Assembly (NCBI RefSeq): GCF_025345615.1
Contig: NZ_JAODWD010000002.1
Span: 558,001-622,000 of the forward strand
Direction: 5' to 3'
From: Mycobacterium deserti
GTDB taxonomy: Bacteria; Actinomycetota; Actinomycetes; Mycobacteriales; Mycobacteriaceae
DNA length: 64,000 bases
The notes under the pieces were generated by a model. The model did no database searches, had not been told where the DNA came from, and worked only from the letters and a program-made list of their open reading frames with translations. The position numbers and the translations under genes are program-made. Shown here in pieces: positions 1-9,916 of the stretch. Numbering within the stretch: position 1 is the stretch's first letter; each line of letters begins with the position of its first letter.

Positions 1-301
1 GGCCGACGAGATAGATGTCACCGACATTGTCGAGCGTGTAGGCCACCCCGTAGAGCCTGCGGTTGCGCTTGAGCAGAAACCGGTAGACGCCCTCGTGATT
101 CTCGTCGGGCTGGCGGCAGACGAACGCCTCGACCCGCACCGAGTGCTCGCCGATCGACAGGATGGTGTTGGTCTTCAACCGTCGTTCGCCGGGCAGGGCG
201 ACGACGATGCCCGGCAGCCCGCCGCGAGCGCCCCCGTGCAGCGTGTACTCGAGGCCGTTCTCCTTGCAGGCGTCCTCGATGACCTGTCCGACGTCACTCA
301 A
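1..301 (-). CDS. YbjN-domain protein (Rv0487-like), 3' end outside window
   Basis: Partial gene; its 3' end lies beyond the left edge. The visible 100 residues match the small mycobacterial YbjN-domain protein that follows mshA in M. tuberculosis (Rv0487). YbjN domains resemble type III secretion chaperone folds; the biochemical role is unknown. The start is taken as TTG at 301 because an in-frame stop lies eight codons upstream and no ATG or GTG fits between. It begins 21 bp after the mshA stop on the same strand, so co-transcription is likely. Family call is from recognised sequence; function is not inferred. Confidence 0.75.
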   Translation of the reverse strand, partial: MSDVGQVIEDACKENGLEYTLHGGARGGLPGIVVALPGERRLKTNTILSIGEHSVRVEAFVCRQPDENHEGVYRFLLKRNRRLYGVAYTLDNVGDIYLVG

Positions 302-322
302 CGCTCGGCTCCCGCTCGCTGC

Positions 323-1624
323 TCATGCCCGAACCCCTCGCCGCATGGAGAACCGGCGCCCGTTTCGGCGCGCCGGTTGGCGCAGTTGCTGCCGGGTGCG
401 GTACTCGCCGATCGCGCGCCCATAGCTGGCCAGCAGTGCGTCGACGGTGTGCGACCACGAGAAGGTGGCGGCATGCTCGACAGCCTGTTTGCTCATGGTC
501 TGCGGCCCACGCTCGAGCAGCGCGGTGATGGCCGTGGCCCAGTCGTCGGGATCGTGCCCGTCGACGAGGGTCCCGCTGAACCCGTCGCGGACCGCCACCG
601 GCAATCCACCGACCGCGGCGGCGACGACCGGGGTCCCGCACGCCTGCGCCTCGACGGCGACAAGGCCGAACGACTCCGAGTAGCTCGGGACCGCGACCAG
701 GTCGGCGGCCCGGTACACGTTGACCAGTTGGTCACGCGACTGCGGCGGCAGGAACGTCACCCGATCGGCGATACCCAGTTCGTCGGCCAGTCGAACTAAT
801 CCGTCGGGTGTCGCCAGGCCGCTGCCCGACGGACCGCCCGCAACGAGTACCCGCACGTCGGGGGTTTTGGCCGCCGCGCGCAGCAGCACATCGGGGGCCT
901 TGAGCGGTTGGATACGTCCGACGAATGCCACCACGTGCTCGTCGAGCGGGACGCCCAGTGCGGCGCGGGCAGCGCGCCGGTCACCGGGAGTGAACGTCTC
1001 GAGGTCGACGCCGGGATGCACGACGTCGATGCGCGACGGGTCGGCGTTGTGCAGTGAAACAAGTTGCTGTGCTTCGTGTTCGGTGTTGGCGATCAGCCGG
1101 TCGGCCTCGTCGACCACCTGCTGCTCGCCGACCGCGCGCAGCGGCGGCTCGGGCGAGTCGCCGTCCGCCAGCGCGGCGTTCTTGACCGCGGCCAACGTGT
1201 GCGCGGTGTGCACCAGCGGAACCGCCCACCGGTCGCGGGCCAACCAGCCGACCTGTCCGGAGAGCCAGTAGTGCGAGTGCACGATGTCGTAATAGCCCGG
1301 CTCATGGGTGGCTTCGGCGCGCAAAACCCCCGCGGTGAAGGCGCACAACTGAGTGGGCAGGTCGTACTTGTCGAGTCCCTCGAAGGGGCCGGCCACCACG
1401 TTGCGCACCAACACACCGGGCGCCACCCGCACGACGGGCTGGTCGGCCGACGTCGTCGCCCTGGTGAAGATCTCCACCTCGACGCCGCGGCGCGCCATCT
1501 GCAGGGCGCTCTGCAGCACGTAGACGTTCATGCCGCCGGCATCGCCGGTGCCCGGTTGCGCGAGCGGTGAGGTATGCACCGACAACACCGCGACGCGTTT
1601 GGGCAGATCCGTGGCTAGGCGCAC
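323..1624 (-). CDS. mshA: D-inositol-3-phosphate glycosyltransferase MshA
   Basis: First step of mycothiol synthesis: transfers N-acetylglucosamine from UDP-GlcNAc to 1L-inositol-1-phosphate in the cytosol. It is a GT-B fold GT4-family retaining enzyme. Visible are the N-terminal glycine-rich loop [10 protein letters not shown] (about 24-33), [12 protein letters not shown], the C-domain [14 protein letters not shown], and the EX7E nucleotide-sugar motif from E317 (ESFGLVAVE). Length is 433 residues; the M. tuberculosis protein is about 480 because of a longer N-terminus, and the GTG start here sits just ahead of the conserved core. The ROK regulator gene ends 21 bp upstream on the same strand, giving a probable ROK-mshA-YbjN operon. 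Confidence 0.95.
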   Translation of the reverse strand: MRLATDLPKRVAVLSVHTSPLAQPGTGDAGGMNVYVLQSALQMARRGVEVEIFTRATTSADQPVVRVAPGVLVRNVVAGPFEGLDKYDLPTQLCAFTAGVLRAEATHEPGYYDIVHSHYWLSGQVGWLARDRWAVPLVHTAHTLAAVKNAALADGDSPEPPLRAVGEQQVVDEADRLIANTEHEAQQLVSLHNADPSRIDVVHPGVDLETFTPGDRRAARAALGVPLDEHVVAFVGRIQPLKAPDVLLRAAAKTPDVRVLVAGGPSGSGLATPDGLVRLADELGIADRVTFLPPQSRDQLVNVYRAADLVAVPSYSESFGLVAVEAQACGTPVVAAAVGGLPVAVRDGFSGTLVDGHDPDDWATAITALLERGPQTMSKQAVEHAATFSWSHTVDALLASYGRAIGEYRTRQQLRQPARRNGRRFSMRRGVRA

Positions 1625-1645
1625 ACAACCATGTCTACACCGTGC

Positions 1646-2986
1646 TCAAGCGGGCACCTCGGACCGACGGGTGCAGCCCGACTTTGCGCTCGCCGGAGAA
1701 GCCCGTCGCATCGCACCGATCGGATCGGCGTACAGGCCGCCGAGGGAGACCACGCCGGCACCGGCCTCCTGTACGCGGTTGCCGAACGCGGTCAGGCGGA
1801 TCTCGCGCCTGGGCATCACCGACCGCTCGGCGTAGGCGGCCTCCATCTGCGCCATGCCTTCGGGGTACTCGGTGAAAGCCTGACCGCCCACCACGAGGTC
1901 GTCGGGGTTGAGCATGTCGCGCAGCAGCGCGACGGCCTCGCCGAGCACCCGCGCTCGCTCGGCCAGAAGGGTCAGCGCCTGCGGATTGCCCTTTCGGGCG
2001 GCGCGCAGCACCGCGGCCATGGTCGACGTCGGCCCCTCGGTGGGCACGACGCGCGCCTTGCGGGCAGCGATCAGGACCGCCTCGTCGCTGACCGTAGATT
2101 CCAATTGCCCTGTGCCGCCCAGCAATTCGGATTGCGCAGGAAGTCCCGCGATGGTGCCGGGACCGCTGGTCGGTGAGTGCACCCGGCCGCCGATCGACAG
2201 CGCGTACCCGACGGTCTCACGCGCGTAGACGTACAAGCTGGTCTTCACGGACGTGGAAAGCGGGTCGGACACGGCCGGGCCAGGCTGGCGCCGCACCCCC
2301 AGCAGCAACTCGGCGCCCGCCATCGCGTCGACGTGCGACGCAACCGACACCGGAAGACCGAGCGTTTCGGCGATGACCGGACCCACTGCGGCGTCCGACC
2401 ACCCGAGCCGCGGATGGTCGACGTGTCCGGTACTGCCGTTGACGACGCCGCCGGTCGCGATGCCCACCCACAGCGGCCGGCGCCGGTGCCAGCGGCTCAG
2501 ATACCGGTGGGCGCTGGCGGCCAGCGTCGACAGCGCTGCGGTCTGCGATCCGCGGGGCGTCGGGGTCTCGACGACGTCGAGCGTGCGACCCAGCAGGTCG
2601 GTGGCGACGATGCTCGTCGTGCGTGCACCGATGTGGATGCCCAGCGTGAGGTACGGCTCGTGGTTGACCTCGACCGGTACCCGCGGCCGGCCGATCGCTC
2701 CGGAAACGGCCAGGTCAGCGCGTTCACGCAGGACACCGGCGTCGAGCAGCGCGGTGACCTGACGGTTGACCGTCGCGATGCTCAGTTGGGTGACCTGCGC
2801 GATGACGTCGCGGGCGATCGGGCCACGCAACCGGGCTGCGCCGAACACCGACGCTGCGGCGGCGTCGGGGACCTTCAGCGCCGGAGCGACGATGCGATGC
2901 CGCGCCTGAGGTGGCCGCCCGCTGGCGGGGGAAAGCGCGCGCTTGGAGTGGTTGACGCCGGCCGGCTGATGGAGGGTGGTGGGCAC
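1646..2986 (-). CDS. ROK-family transcriptional regulator (Rv0485-like)
   Basis: 446-residue ROK-type repressor or activator. An N-terminal winged helix (about 55-95, with IAQVTQLSIATVNRQV) is followed by a sugar-kinase-like domain. The phosphate-binding signature is degenerate: GIHIGARTTS occurs where active ROK kinases have DxGGT, and I see no CxCGxxGC zinc motif, so it is probably a regulator without kinase activity. GTG start at 2986 with AGAGGA eight bases upstream. In M. tuberculosis the orthologue Rv0485 has been linked to control of a PE/PPE gene pair; that is prior knowledge, not visible here. Diverges from an SDR gene across 163 bp and probably heads the mshA operon. Confidence 0.85.
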   Translation of the reverse strand: MPTTLHQPAGVNHSKRALSPASGRPPQARHRIVAPALKVPDAAAASVFGAARLRGPIARDVIAQVTQLSIATVNRQVTALLDAGVLRERADLAVSGAIGRPRVPVEVNHEPYLTLGIHIGARTTSIVATDLLGRTLDVVETPTPRGSQTAALSTLAASAHRYLSRWHRRRPLWVGIATGGVVNGSTGHVDHPRLGWSDAAVGPVIAETLGLPVSVASHVDAMAGAELLLGVRRQPGPAVSDPLSTSVKTSLYVYARETVGYALSIGGRVHSPTSGPGTIAGLPAQSELLGGTGQLESTVSDEAVLIAARKARVVPTEGPTSTMAAVLRAARKGNPQALTLLAERARVLGEAVALLRDMLNPDDLVVGGQAFTEYPEGMAQMEAAYAERSVMPRREIRLTAFGNRVQEAGAGVVSLGGLYADPIGAMRRASPASAKSGCTRRSEVPA

Positions 2987-3149
2987 GGAACTGTCCTCTG
3001 GTTGAAGTCGTCGGTGGGCTGTGGCCGCACCAGGCGAATCAACGGGACAGTGTCATCCGGAATCGCTCAGGCGCGACGAAGTGCGCTGCGACAACAACAA
3101 CAGTTCCGGAACACGGATCGAACTTAGCACACCAATTAAAGTTGAGCAG

Positions 3150-3908
3150 ATGACGACATCAGAGGCCGACAACCGCGTCGCCGTGGTCACCGGCGCCAGC
3201 GCCGGTATCGGCGAAGCCACCGCGAGAACCCTTGCTGCCCAAGGCTTTCATGTGGTCTGCGTGGCCAGACGTCACGATCCGATCAAAGCGCTTGCCGACG
3301 AGATCGGTGGTAGCGCGATTGTGGCTGACGTCACCGATGCCGACGCCGTGGCGGCCTTGGCCGAGCGTCTGGAACGCGTCGACGTACTGGTCAACAACGC
3401 CGGTGGCGCCCGGGGCCTCGAGCCGGTCGCCGAGGCCGACATCGAGAACTGGCGGTGGATGTGGGAGGCCAACGTGCTCGGGACGCTGCGGGTCACCCGA
3501 GCGCTGCTGCCGAAGCTGATCGATTCCGGCGACGGCCTGATCATCACCGTCACGTCGATCGCGGCCGTCGAAATCTATGACAACGGAGGCGGTTACACCT
3601 CAGCCAAGCACGCCCAGGGCGTGCTGCACCGCACGCTACGCAGTGAGTTGCTCGGAAAACCCGTGCGGCTCACCGAAGTTGCGCCAGGCATGGTGAAGAC
3701 GGACTTCTCGTTGAACCGGTTCGAGGGCGATGAGGAGCGAGCCGCCAAGGTCTACGAGGGGGTCACGCCGCTGGTCGCCGAGGACATTGCCGAGGTAATC
3801 GGCTTCGTCGCCAGCCGCCCGTCCCACGTCGACCTCGATCTGATTGTTGTCCGTCCACGCGATCAGGTCAGCGGTGCCAGCGGTTCGAGGTTCAACCGGC
3901 AGACCTAG
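3150..3908 (+). CDS. Short-chain dehydrogenase/reductase (Rv0484c-like)
   Basis: Classical SDR, 252 residues, NAD(P)-dependent oxidoreductase of unknown substrate. Visible are the TGASAGIGE cofactor-binding motif near residue 15, the NNAG motif, and a catalytic S-Y-K set with Y and K in [12 protein letters not shown] chose ATG at 3150 because the cofactor fold begins right after it; the longer reading frame upstream has non-family sequence. The stop codon overlaps the lprQ stop by three bases in convergent orientation. Orientation next to mshA and the ROK gene is as in M. tuberculosis. Confidence 0.88.
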   Translation: MTTSEADNRVAVVTGASAGIGEATARTLAAQGFHVVCVARRHDPIKALADEIGGSAIVADVTDADAVAALAERLERVDVLVNNAGGARGLEPVAEADIENWRWMWEANVLGTLRVTRALLPKLIDSGDGLIITVTSIAAVEIYDNGGGYTSAKHAQGVLHRTLRSELLGKPVRLTEVAPGMVKTDFSLNRFEGDEERAAKVYEGVTPLVAEDIAEVIGFVASRPSHVDLDLIVVRPRDQVSGASGSRFNRQT

Positions 3909-5191
3909 CCGCCGGGGCGCCCGCCGACCGGTTGCGGTGCGCCCGACGGAGTGGCGGGTGCGCTGCTGGGCATCTGCGACGACGCCTGCTGATCCGACAG
4001 GGCAGACATCGACACCCACTCCTCCCACGGCACGGCCCAGTCCCAGATGTCGCCGTCGGCGTACGACAGCTGGATGCGGGTGCCCGTCACCTCGACCGGG
4101 TCGCCGTAGATCGCGGTGTTGAAATACTGCTGGGCGTCGGACTCGGACAGATTGATGCACCCGTTGGTGACATTGGTGTTGCCCTGCGACCCCAGGCTGG
4201 CGGGGTTGGCGTGAATGAACTCCCCGTTGTTGGAGATCCGCACCGCGAACCGCTCGCGCACATTGGCATAGCCCGCCGCGGGATTGGTCATGTAGAAGTC
4301 TTCGTACTTCTCGGTGACCACGTGGATGCCGCTGCGGGTGACGTTGCGGTCCAGGTCGCCCTCGCCGTAGCTGCACGGGAAGTCCATGATCACGGCGCCC
4401 TGCTCGTCGATGACCTGGATGCGGTGTGACGACGCCTCGGCCTTGACGACCTGACGGCGCCCGATCGTGAAGTGCAGCGTGGCGTCCTGCGCGCCGTAGG
4501 CGCCGTCGCCGAACGGCACCCCGTACAGCCGCGCGTCGACGTTGACCTTGGTGCCCGGCGGGTAGTACTCGCGGGTGCGCCAGTGCACGCGCGAGCCGCC
4601 GACCTCGTCGGGCAGCCACGCCCAGCTGCCCTCGACCGCCGGTTCCGTGGTGACCTTGAGCGCCTTCTCGACCGACGCCTTGTCGGTGATCGACGCGTCG
4701 AACTGGATGATGATCGGCGCCGCGACTCCGACGGTCTGACCGTCGGCGAGCTGAAACTGCCCGCTGACCTGCTGCGAGGGGTTGATCGTGGTGAAACTGC
4801 CGGCAACTGGGGTCGCTTTGCCGTCACGGCCGACGACCGACCCGCCCCAGGTGTAGGGGACGCCGTAGCCAAGCGGTTCGGTCACGACGAATGTGGTGCG
4901 GTCTCGGTTCAGCGTGCCCGCGACCGCCTTGCCCTCGGGATTGGTCAGGGCGATGCGCTGGAACCAGCCGTCGGCGACCTCGGCACGAACCGGTGCGGTC
5001 GGCGACACCTCGGCCGTGGCGTCGGCGGGCTCGATCTTGATCGATGGCGCGGGCGGCGCGGAAGCCTCGCCCGATGTCGTCGCGGACCTGCCCGCACACG
5101 CCGCGAGCACGCCCGGGGCGACAACGCCGACCGCGAGCGCGGTCAGGGCGCGCCGCCGGGTGAAGTGCGGCAGTGGATCGGCAGGGCTCAC
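3906..5191 (-). CDS. lprQ: L,D-transpeptidase lipoprotein LprQ (LdtMt5-like)
   Basis: Periplasmic peptidoglycan cross-linking enzyme making 3-3 bonds between meso-diaminopimelate residues. The N-terminus has twin arginines ([12 protein letters not shown]) and a lipobox ending at C32 (GVLAAC), so it is probably an exported lipoprotein. Two Ig-like domains (about 45-255) precede the YkuD catalytic domain. The catalytic signature is H327 (HANPASLG) and TNGCINLS with C345; most family members have SHGC, so T-N in place of S-H is slightly unusual. A Pro/Gly/Ser-rich tail ends the 428 residues. GTG start at 5191, 15 bp after the murB stop, suggesting a murB-lprQ cell-wall operon. The stop occupies 3905-3907, overlapping the neighbouring stop. 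Confidence 0.92.
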
Positions 5192-5206
5192 GTGGACCCA
5201 GCGTAC

Positions 5207-6268
<1,062 letters not shown>

Positions 6269-6294
6269 GGCCGCTAACGGTAGCCTGGCCAGCT
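6269..6294. promoter_or_regulatory. Divergent overlapping leaderless promoters, murB / DUF2505
   Basis: The 26 bp between the two start codons hold a -10 box on each strand: TAGCCT on the plus strand at 6281-6286 and TACCGT on the minus strand at 6282-6277. They share the TA at 6281-6282 and each lies 8 bp from its start codon. There is no room for a ribosome binding site on either side. Polymerase cannot occupy both at once, so the promoters should be mutually exclusive. Seen in sequence; promoter activity is inference. Confidence 0.6.
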
Positions 6295-6807
6295 ATGCCG
6301 CGCTCATTCGACATGGCCGCCGAATACGAGGGCAGCGTCGAACAGGTCCACCAAGCGTTGAGCGACGAGCACTACTGGCTGGCGCGGCTGGCCGACTCCG
6401 GCGCCGACGACTACTCCCTGGACGCGATGGACGGCGACGGACTTGGTGGCATCGATGTGGTCACGACGCAGACGTTGCGGGCCGACCGACTCCCCGGCGC
6501 GGTGACCCAATTCCACCGGGGCGACTTGAGCTTCGTGCGCGAGGAGGCGTGGAGTCCGGTGCGCGACGGGCAGGCCACCGCGACCATCAAGGGGTCGATC
6601 CGCGGCGCGCCCGCAAGCCTTTCGGGGACTGCGGTGCTGGCACCGGCAAAGACCGGCGCCGGGTCGCGACTGGAGTTCAACGTCATCGTCGAGGTAAGGG
6701 TGCCGCTCGTCGGCGGCAAGATAGAGAATTTCGTCGGTCGCCAGTTGGTCGACCTGATCATCGCTGAACAGCGCTTCACCACCATGTGGATCACCGAGAC
6801 CACCTAA
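6295..6807 (+). CDS. DUF2505 domain protein (Rv0481c-like), copy 1
   Basis: 170-residue protein of the DUF2505 family, which has an SRPBCC/START-like lipid-pocket fold; ligand unknown. It starts PRSFDMAAEYEGSVEQVHQA and contains the family phrase VPLVGGKIENFVGRQLVDLI near the C-terminus. Followed 21 bp later by a second DUF2505 gene of identical length. The start at 6295 is set by a TAGCCT -10 eight bases upstream and the absence of space for a leader. Confidence 0.85.
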   Translation: MPRSFDMAAEYEGSVEQVHQALSDEHYWLARLADSGADDYSLDAMDGDGLGGIDVVTTQTLRADRLPGAVTQFHRGDLSFVREEAWSPVRDGQATATIKGSIRGAPASLSGTAVLAPAKTGAGSRLEFNVIVEVRVPLVGGKIENFVGRQLVDLIIAEQRFTTMWITETT

Positions 6808-6809
6808 AG

Positions 6810-6825
6810 CGTAAGTAACCTTACG
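6810..6825. repeat. Short inverted repeat between DUF2505 copies
   Basis: CGTAAG-TAAC-CTTACG, a six-base stem with a four-base loop, fills the gap between the two DUF2505 genes and ends four bases before the next ATG. It leaves no room for a standard ribosome binding site. It could tune expression of copy 2 or be an operator; no direct evidence for either. Confidence 0.45.
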
Positions 6826-6828
6826 ATC

Positions 6829-7341
6829 ATGGCGCGGCGTATGGACCACACGATCACGTTCGACGCGCCGGTGGAGAAGATGTACCAGGACCTGACCAGT
6901 CGGGACTACTGGCAAACCCTGATCGAGGTATACCAGCAGTTCACGCCGTCGGCGATCACCTCGTTCACCTCCAGCGAGAACGGCACCGACATCGTGTTCG
7001 TCCAAGAGCTGCCCTGGTCCGAACTGCCCTCGATCGCGCGCGCGGTGATCCCGTCCGACATGGTCATCACGCGCAAGCAGCACTTCGATCCGTATGACCA
7101 CGCCAACAACTGCGCCGAGGGCACCTACAGCGCCGCCATTCCGAAGGGGCCCGGGCGGTTCGGCGGCAGGTACTTCCTCACCGAGACCGACACCGGCAGC
7201 CAGCTTCGGCTGGCCAGCGAGTGCAAGGTGTGGATTCCGTTGGTCGGCGGCGCACTGGAAGATCTGATCCTGCACCACATTCGGTACCTGTTCGACGGCG
7301 AGGAAGCGTTCGCCGCCGACTGGATCGCCAAGCACCACTAG
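6829..7341 (+). CDS. DUF2505 domain protein, copy 2
   Basis: 170 residues, same family and length as the preceding gene, with MDHTITFDAPVEKMYQDLTS at the N-terminus and VWIPLVGGALEDLILHHIRY at the C-terminus. The two copies align end to end but are clearly diverged, so the duplication is old. M. tuberculosis is known to have a single gene at this place. Probably co-transcribed with copy 1; function unknown beyond a predicted hydrophobic-ligand pocket. Confidence 0.83.
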   Translation: MARRMDHTITFDAPVEKMYQDLTSRDYWQTLIEVYQQFTPSAITSFTSSENGTDIVFVQELPWSELPSIARAVIPSDMVITRKQHFDPYDHANNCAEGTYSAAIPKGPGRFGGRYFLTETDTGSQLRLASECKVWIPLVGGALEDLILHHIRYLFDGEEAFAADWIAKHH

Positions 7342-7406
7342 TCCGACAGCGCAGTACCGCGCGGTCGGCACTCGGCGTGGATCACCGGGATCCGCGCATC
7401 CGCCTT

Positions 7407-7412
7407 TAAAGT
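7407..7412 (+). promoter_or_regulatory. Leaderless -10 box for methyltransferase-like gene
   Basis: TAAAGT, 8 bp before the ATG at 7421. It overlaps a possible TTG codon at 7412, which argues that the ATG is the true start. Confidence 0.5.
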
Positions 7413-7420
7413 TGCTGGTT

Positions 7421-8203
7421 ATGGGCGCCCCCGTGGGCCAGCTGACGCGTGGCACCACCGGACACAACCGGCTGCGTCGCAGCGATCGATGGCTGGTCCA
7501 TTCCCCGCGGGTGCGCTCGGTCGTCCAGACGGCCGCCGACCCGCTGGTGGTCGACCTCGGGTACGGAGCACTGCCGGTCACGACACTCGAGTTGGCGTCG
7601 CGACTGCGCGCCGTGCGCGCCGACGTCCGCGTCGTCGGACTCGAGATCGACCCCACTCGGGTGGCAGTGGCGCGGGCCGCCGGCAGCGACACGGTCGAAT
7701 TCGGGCTGGGCGGTTTCGAATTGGCCGGTTTGCGACCCGTACTGGTGCGCGCGTTCAACGTGCTACGCCAGTACCCGGTCGAGGCGGTGCCACAGGCATG
7801 GTCGGTCATGCAGAAGCAGTTGGCGCCCGGCGGGCTGATCATCGACGGCACATGCGACGAGTTGGGCAGGCGGTGCTGCTGGGTGTTGCTCGACGCCGAC
7901 GGTCCGGCCACCCTCACCCTCGCGTGCGACCCGTTCGCGATCGAGCGGCCGTCCGACCTCGCCGAGCGTCTGCCCAAGGTGCTGATCCACCACAACGTGG
8001 CGGGCCAGCGCATCAACGCGCTACTCGCGTCGGCCGACCGGGCGTGGAACAGCGTCGCCGGGCACGGCGTCTTCGGCCCGCGGGTGCGCTGGCGCGCGAT
8101 GCTGGACTCGCTGCGCGGCGCGGGGCTGCCCATCGAACCGCCGCGCCGCCGCCTTCGCGACGGCGTGCTCACCGTGCCGTGGTCGCTCGTCGCACCACCG
8201 TGA
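7421..8203 (+). CDS. Class I SAM-dependent methyltransferase-like protein
   Basis: 260 residues with a Rossmann-like motif I (VVDLGYGALPVTTLELASRL) at about residues 43-62, followed by an acidic motif II (VVGLEIDPTRVAVARA). This supports an S-adenosylmethionine-binding fold; the substrate is unknown. ATG at 7421 was chosen over TTG at 7412 because the -10 box covers the latter. It lies 26 bp upstream of the amidohydrolase gene on the same strand, but that gene has its own apparent promoter. Confidence 0.72.
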   Translation: MGAPVGQLTRGTTGHNRLRRSDRWLVHSPRVRSVVQTAADPLVVDLGYGALPVTTLELASRLRAVRADVRVVGLEIDPTRVAVARAAGSDTVEFGLGGFELAGLRPVLVRAFNVLRQYPVEAVPQAWSVMQKQLAPGGLIIDGTCDELGRRCCWVLLDADGPATLTLACDPFAIERPSDLAERLPKVLIHHNVAGQRINALLASADRAWNSVAGHGVFGPRVRWRAMLDSLRGAGLPIEPPRRRLRDGVLTVPWSLVAPP

Positions 8204-8217
8204 GCGGCCCCGCCCCG

Positions 8218-8223
8218 TAGGAT
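8218..8223 (+). promoter_or_regulatory. Leaderless -10 box for amidohydrolase gene
   Basis: TAGGAT followed by exactly six bases and then the ATG at 8230. This is the standard spacing for mycobacterial leaderless transcripts, and no purine-rich ribosome site is present. Confidence 0.6.
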
Positions 8224-8229
8224 CGCGCC

Positions 8230-9045
8230 ATGCGGATTGCCCTGGCGCAGATCCTCAGCAGCACAGATCCTTCGGCCAATCTCGGCGTGGTCGAGGACTA
8301 CACGATGCGTGCCGCCGACGCCGGCGCGCGCATGGTGCTGTTTCCCGAGGCGACCATGTGCCGCTTCGGGGTGCCGCTCGCGCCCGTAGCCGAGCCGCTC
8401 GACGGGCCGTGGGCGTCCGGCGTGCGGGCCATCGCCGAGCGGGCGGGCATCGTCGTCGTCGCGGGTATGTACCGGCCCGCCGACGACGGACGGGTGACCA
8501 ACACGCTGATCGCCACCGGGCCTGGCGTCGAAGCGCATTACGACAAGATCTACCTGTACGACGCGTTCGGGTTCGCTGAGTCCAAGACCGTCGCGCCCGG
8601 CCGCGAGCCGGTGCTCATCTCGGTCGACGGCGTGGGCGTCGGCCTCACGTTGTGTTACGACGTGCGCTTCCCCGAGCTGTTCGTCGAGCTCGCCCAGCAG
8701 GGTGCGCAGCTGATCACCGTGCACGCGTCCTGGGGCAGTGGGCCCGGCAAGCTCGACCAGTGGACGCTGCTGGCCCGCGCCAGGGCAATCGATACGACCG
8801 GCTACATCGCTGCGGTGGGGCAGGCCTACCCGGGAGACGAGATCGCGGCCTCGGGACCGACCGGCGTCGGGGGCAGCCTGGTGTGCTCGCCGGTCGGCGA
8901 GGTGGTCGCGGCGGCGGGAGACGACCCGCACTTGCTGGTGACCGATCTGGATCTGCCCGCCGCGCACAAAACCCGCGAGACGATCGCGGTGTTACGCAAC
9001 CGTGCGGGACTCACCGCGGCGCGTAAGGCAGAATCGCGGGGATGA
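8230..9045 (+). CDS. Carbon-nitrogen hydrolase, nitrilase superfamily (Rv0480c-like)
   Basis: Cytosolic amidase-type enzyme of 271 residues with the full Glu-Lys-Cys triad: E40 in FPEATMC, K106 in HYDKIYLYDAFG and C142 in LCYDVRFPEL. The pattern resembles omega-amidase or deaminated-glutathione amidase relatives; the substrate is not deducible, though the mycothiol gene mshA lies about 7 kb away. The 3' end overlaps the start of the next gene by four bases (ATGA), indicating translational coupling. Confidence 0.88.
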   Translation: MRIALAQILSSTDPSANLGVVEDYTMRAADAGARMVLFPEATMCRFGVPLAPVAEPLDGPWASGVRAIAERAGIVVVAGMYRPADDGRVTNTLIATGPGVEAHYDKIYLYDAFGFAESKTVAPGREPVLISVDGVGVGLTLCYDVRFPELFVELAQQGAQLITVHASWGSGPGKLDQWTLLARARAIDTTGYIAAVGQAYPGDEIAASGPTGVGGSLVCSPVGEVVAAAGDDPHLLVTDLDLPAAHKTRETIAVLRNRAGLTAARKAESRG

Positions 9046-9911
9046 CCGATCCCTGGGCTCGCCCGGCCGACCAGGCCCCGCCCGTCCCACCGCAGCCACC
9101 GCAGCCGCAGTACCCGCAGGGCCCACCTCCCGGCCAGCCGTCTCCTGCGAAGGATTCGTCTCTCGTCGGCCGGGCCAAGACCCTGGTGCGCGACCCGCTG
9201 TCGATCGTCCTGATCGTCGTCATCGTGCTCGCGCTGGTGCTCGCCGGCCTGCTGGGCGGTGAGCTGTATGCCCGCAACCGCGCCGACGACGTGGTGTCCA
9301 AGGTCGTCTCGTGTGTGGTGCAGGACGAGGCCACCGCGTCGTTCGGTGTGATGCCGCCGTTCCTGGTGCAACACATGTCCGGCCACTACACGAACATCAA
9401 CATCGAAACCGCCGGCAATCAGATCCGCGATGCCAAGGGCATGAAGGTCAACCTCAACATCGAGGACGTCCGCCTCGAGGACACCGCTGACTCCGGCGGC
9501 TCGGTCGGCTCTCTGGTCGCGAACATCACGTGGTCGTCCGACGGCATTCTGCAGACGATCCAGGATTCGATTCCGCTCGTCGGCAGCTTCGTCACCGGCG
9601 TGACGACCGATCCGGGTGCGGGCACCATCGAGTTGGAGGGCGCGCTGGGCAGCATCGTCGCCAAGCCGGAGGTCGTGGAGAGCGGGCTCTCGCTCCAGGT
9701 GGTCGAGCTGACCGGGCTGGGCTTCACACTGCCCCGCGAAACCGTGCAGCCCGCGCTCGACGCATTCCTTTCGCAGGTGACGCAGAACTACCCGATGGGC
9801 ATTAAGGCCGACTCGGTGCAGGTCACCGAAGGCGGTGTGGTGAGCCAGTTTTCGACGCGCAACGCCAAGATGCCGAAGGACCAGCAAGACCCCTGCTTCG
9901 CGGGTCTCTAG
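9042..9911 (+). CDS. DUF2993 (LmeA-like) membrane-anchored protein (Rv0479c-like)
   Basis: 289 residues. A proline/glutamine-rich cytoplasmic N-terminus (about 1-45) precedes one transmembrane helix (about 55-76, SIVLIVVIVLALVLAGLLGG). The rest is an extracytoplasmic domain resembling DUF2993, the fold of the mannan-elongation factor LmeA. The ATGA overlap with the amidohydrolase suggests co-translation. Ends five bases from the convergent deoC stop. A role in envelope glycolipid or phosphoinositide handling is only a family-based guess. Confidence 0.8.
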   Translation: MTDPWARPADQAPPVPPQPPQPQYPQGPPPGQPSPAKDSSLVGRAKTLVRDPLSIVLIVVIVLALVLAGLLGGELYARNRADDVVSKVVSCVVQDEATASFGVMPPFLVQHMSGHYTNINIETAGNQIRDAKGMKVNLNIEDVRLEDTADSGGSVGSLVANITWSSDGILQTIQDSIPLVGSFVTGVTTDPGAGTIELEGALGSIVAKPEVVESGLSLQVVELTGLGFTLPRETVQPALDAFLSQVTQNYPMGIKADSVQVTEGGVVSQFSTRNAKMPKDQQDPCFAGL

Positions 9912-9916
9912 CCGGC

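Noticed and set aside
6304..8967. Very long antisense open frame (887 codons, minus strand)
   Set aside because: Arg/Gly/His-rich composition and exact mirror of three well-supported plus-strand genes; a GC-skewed shadow frame.
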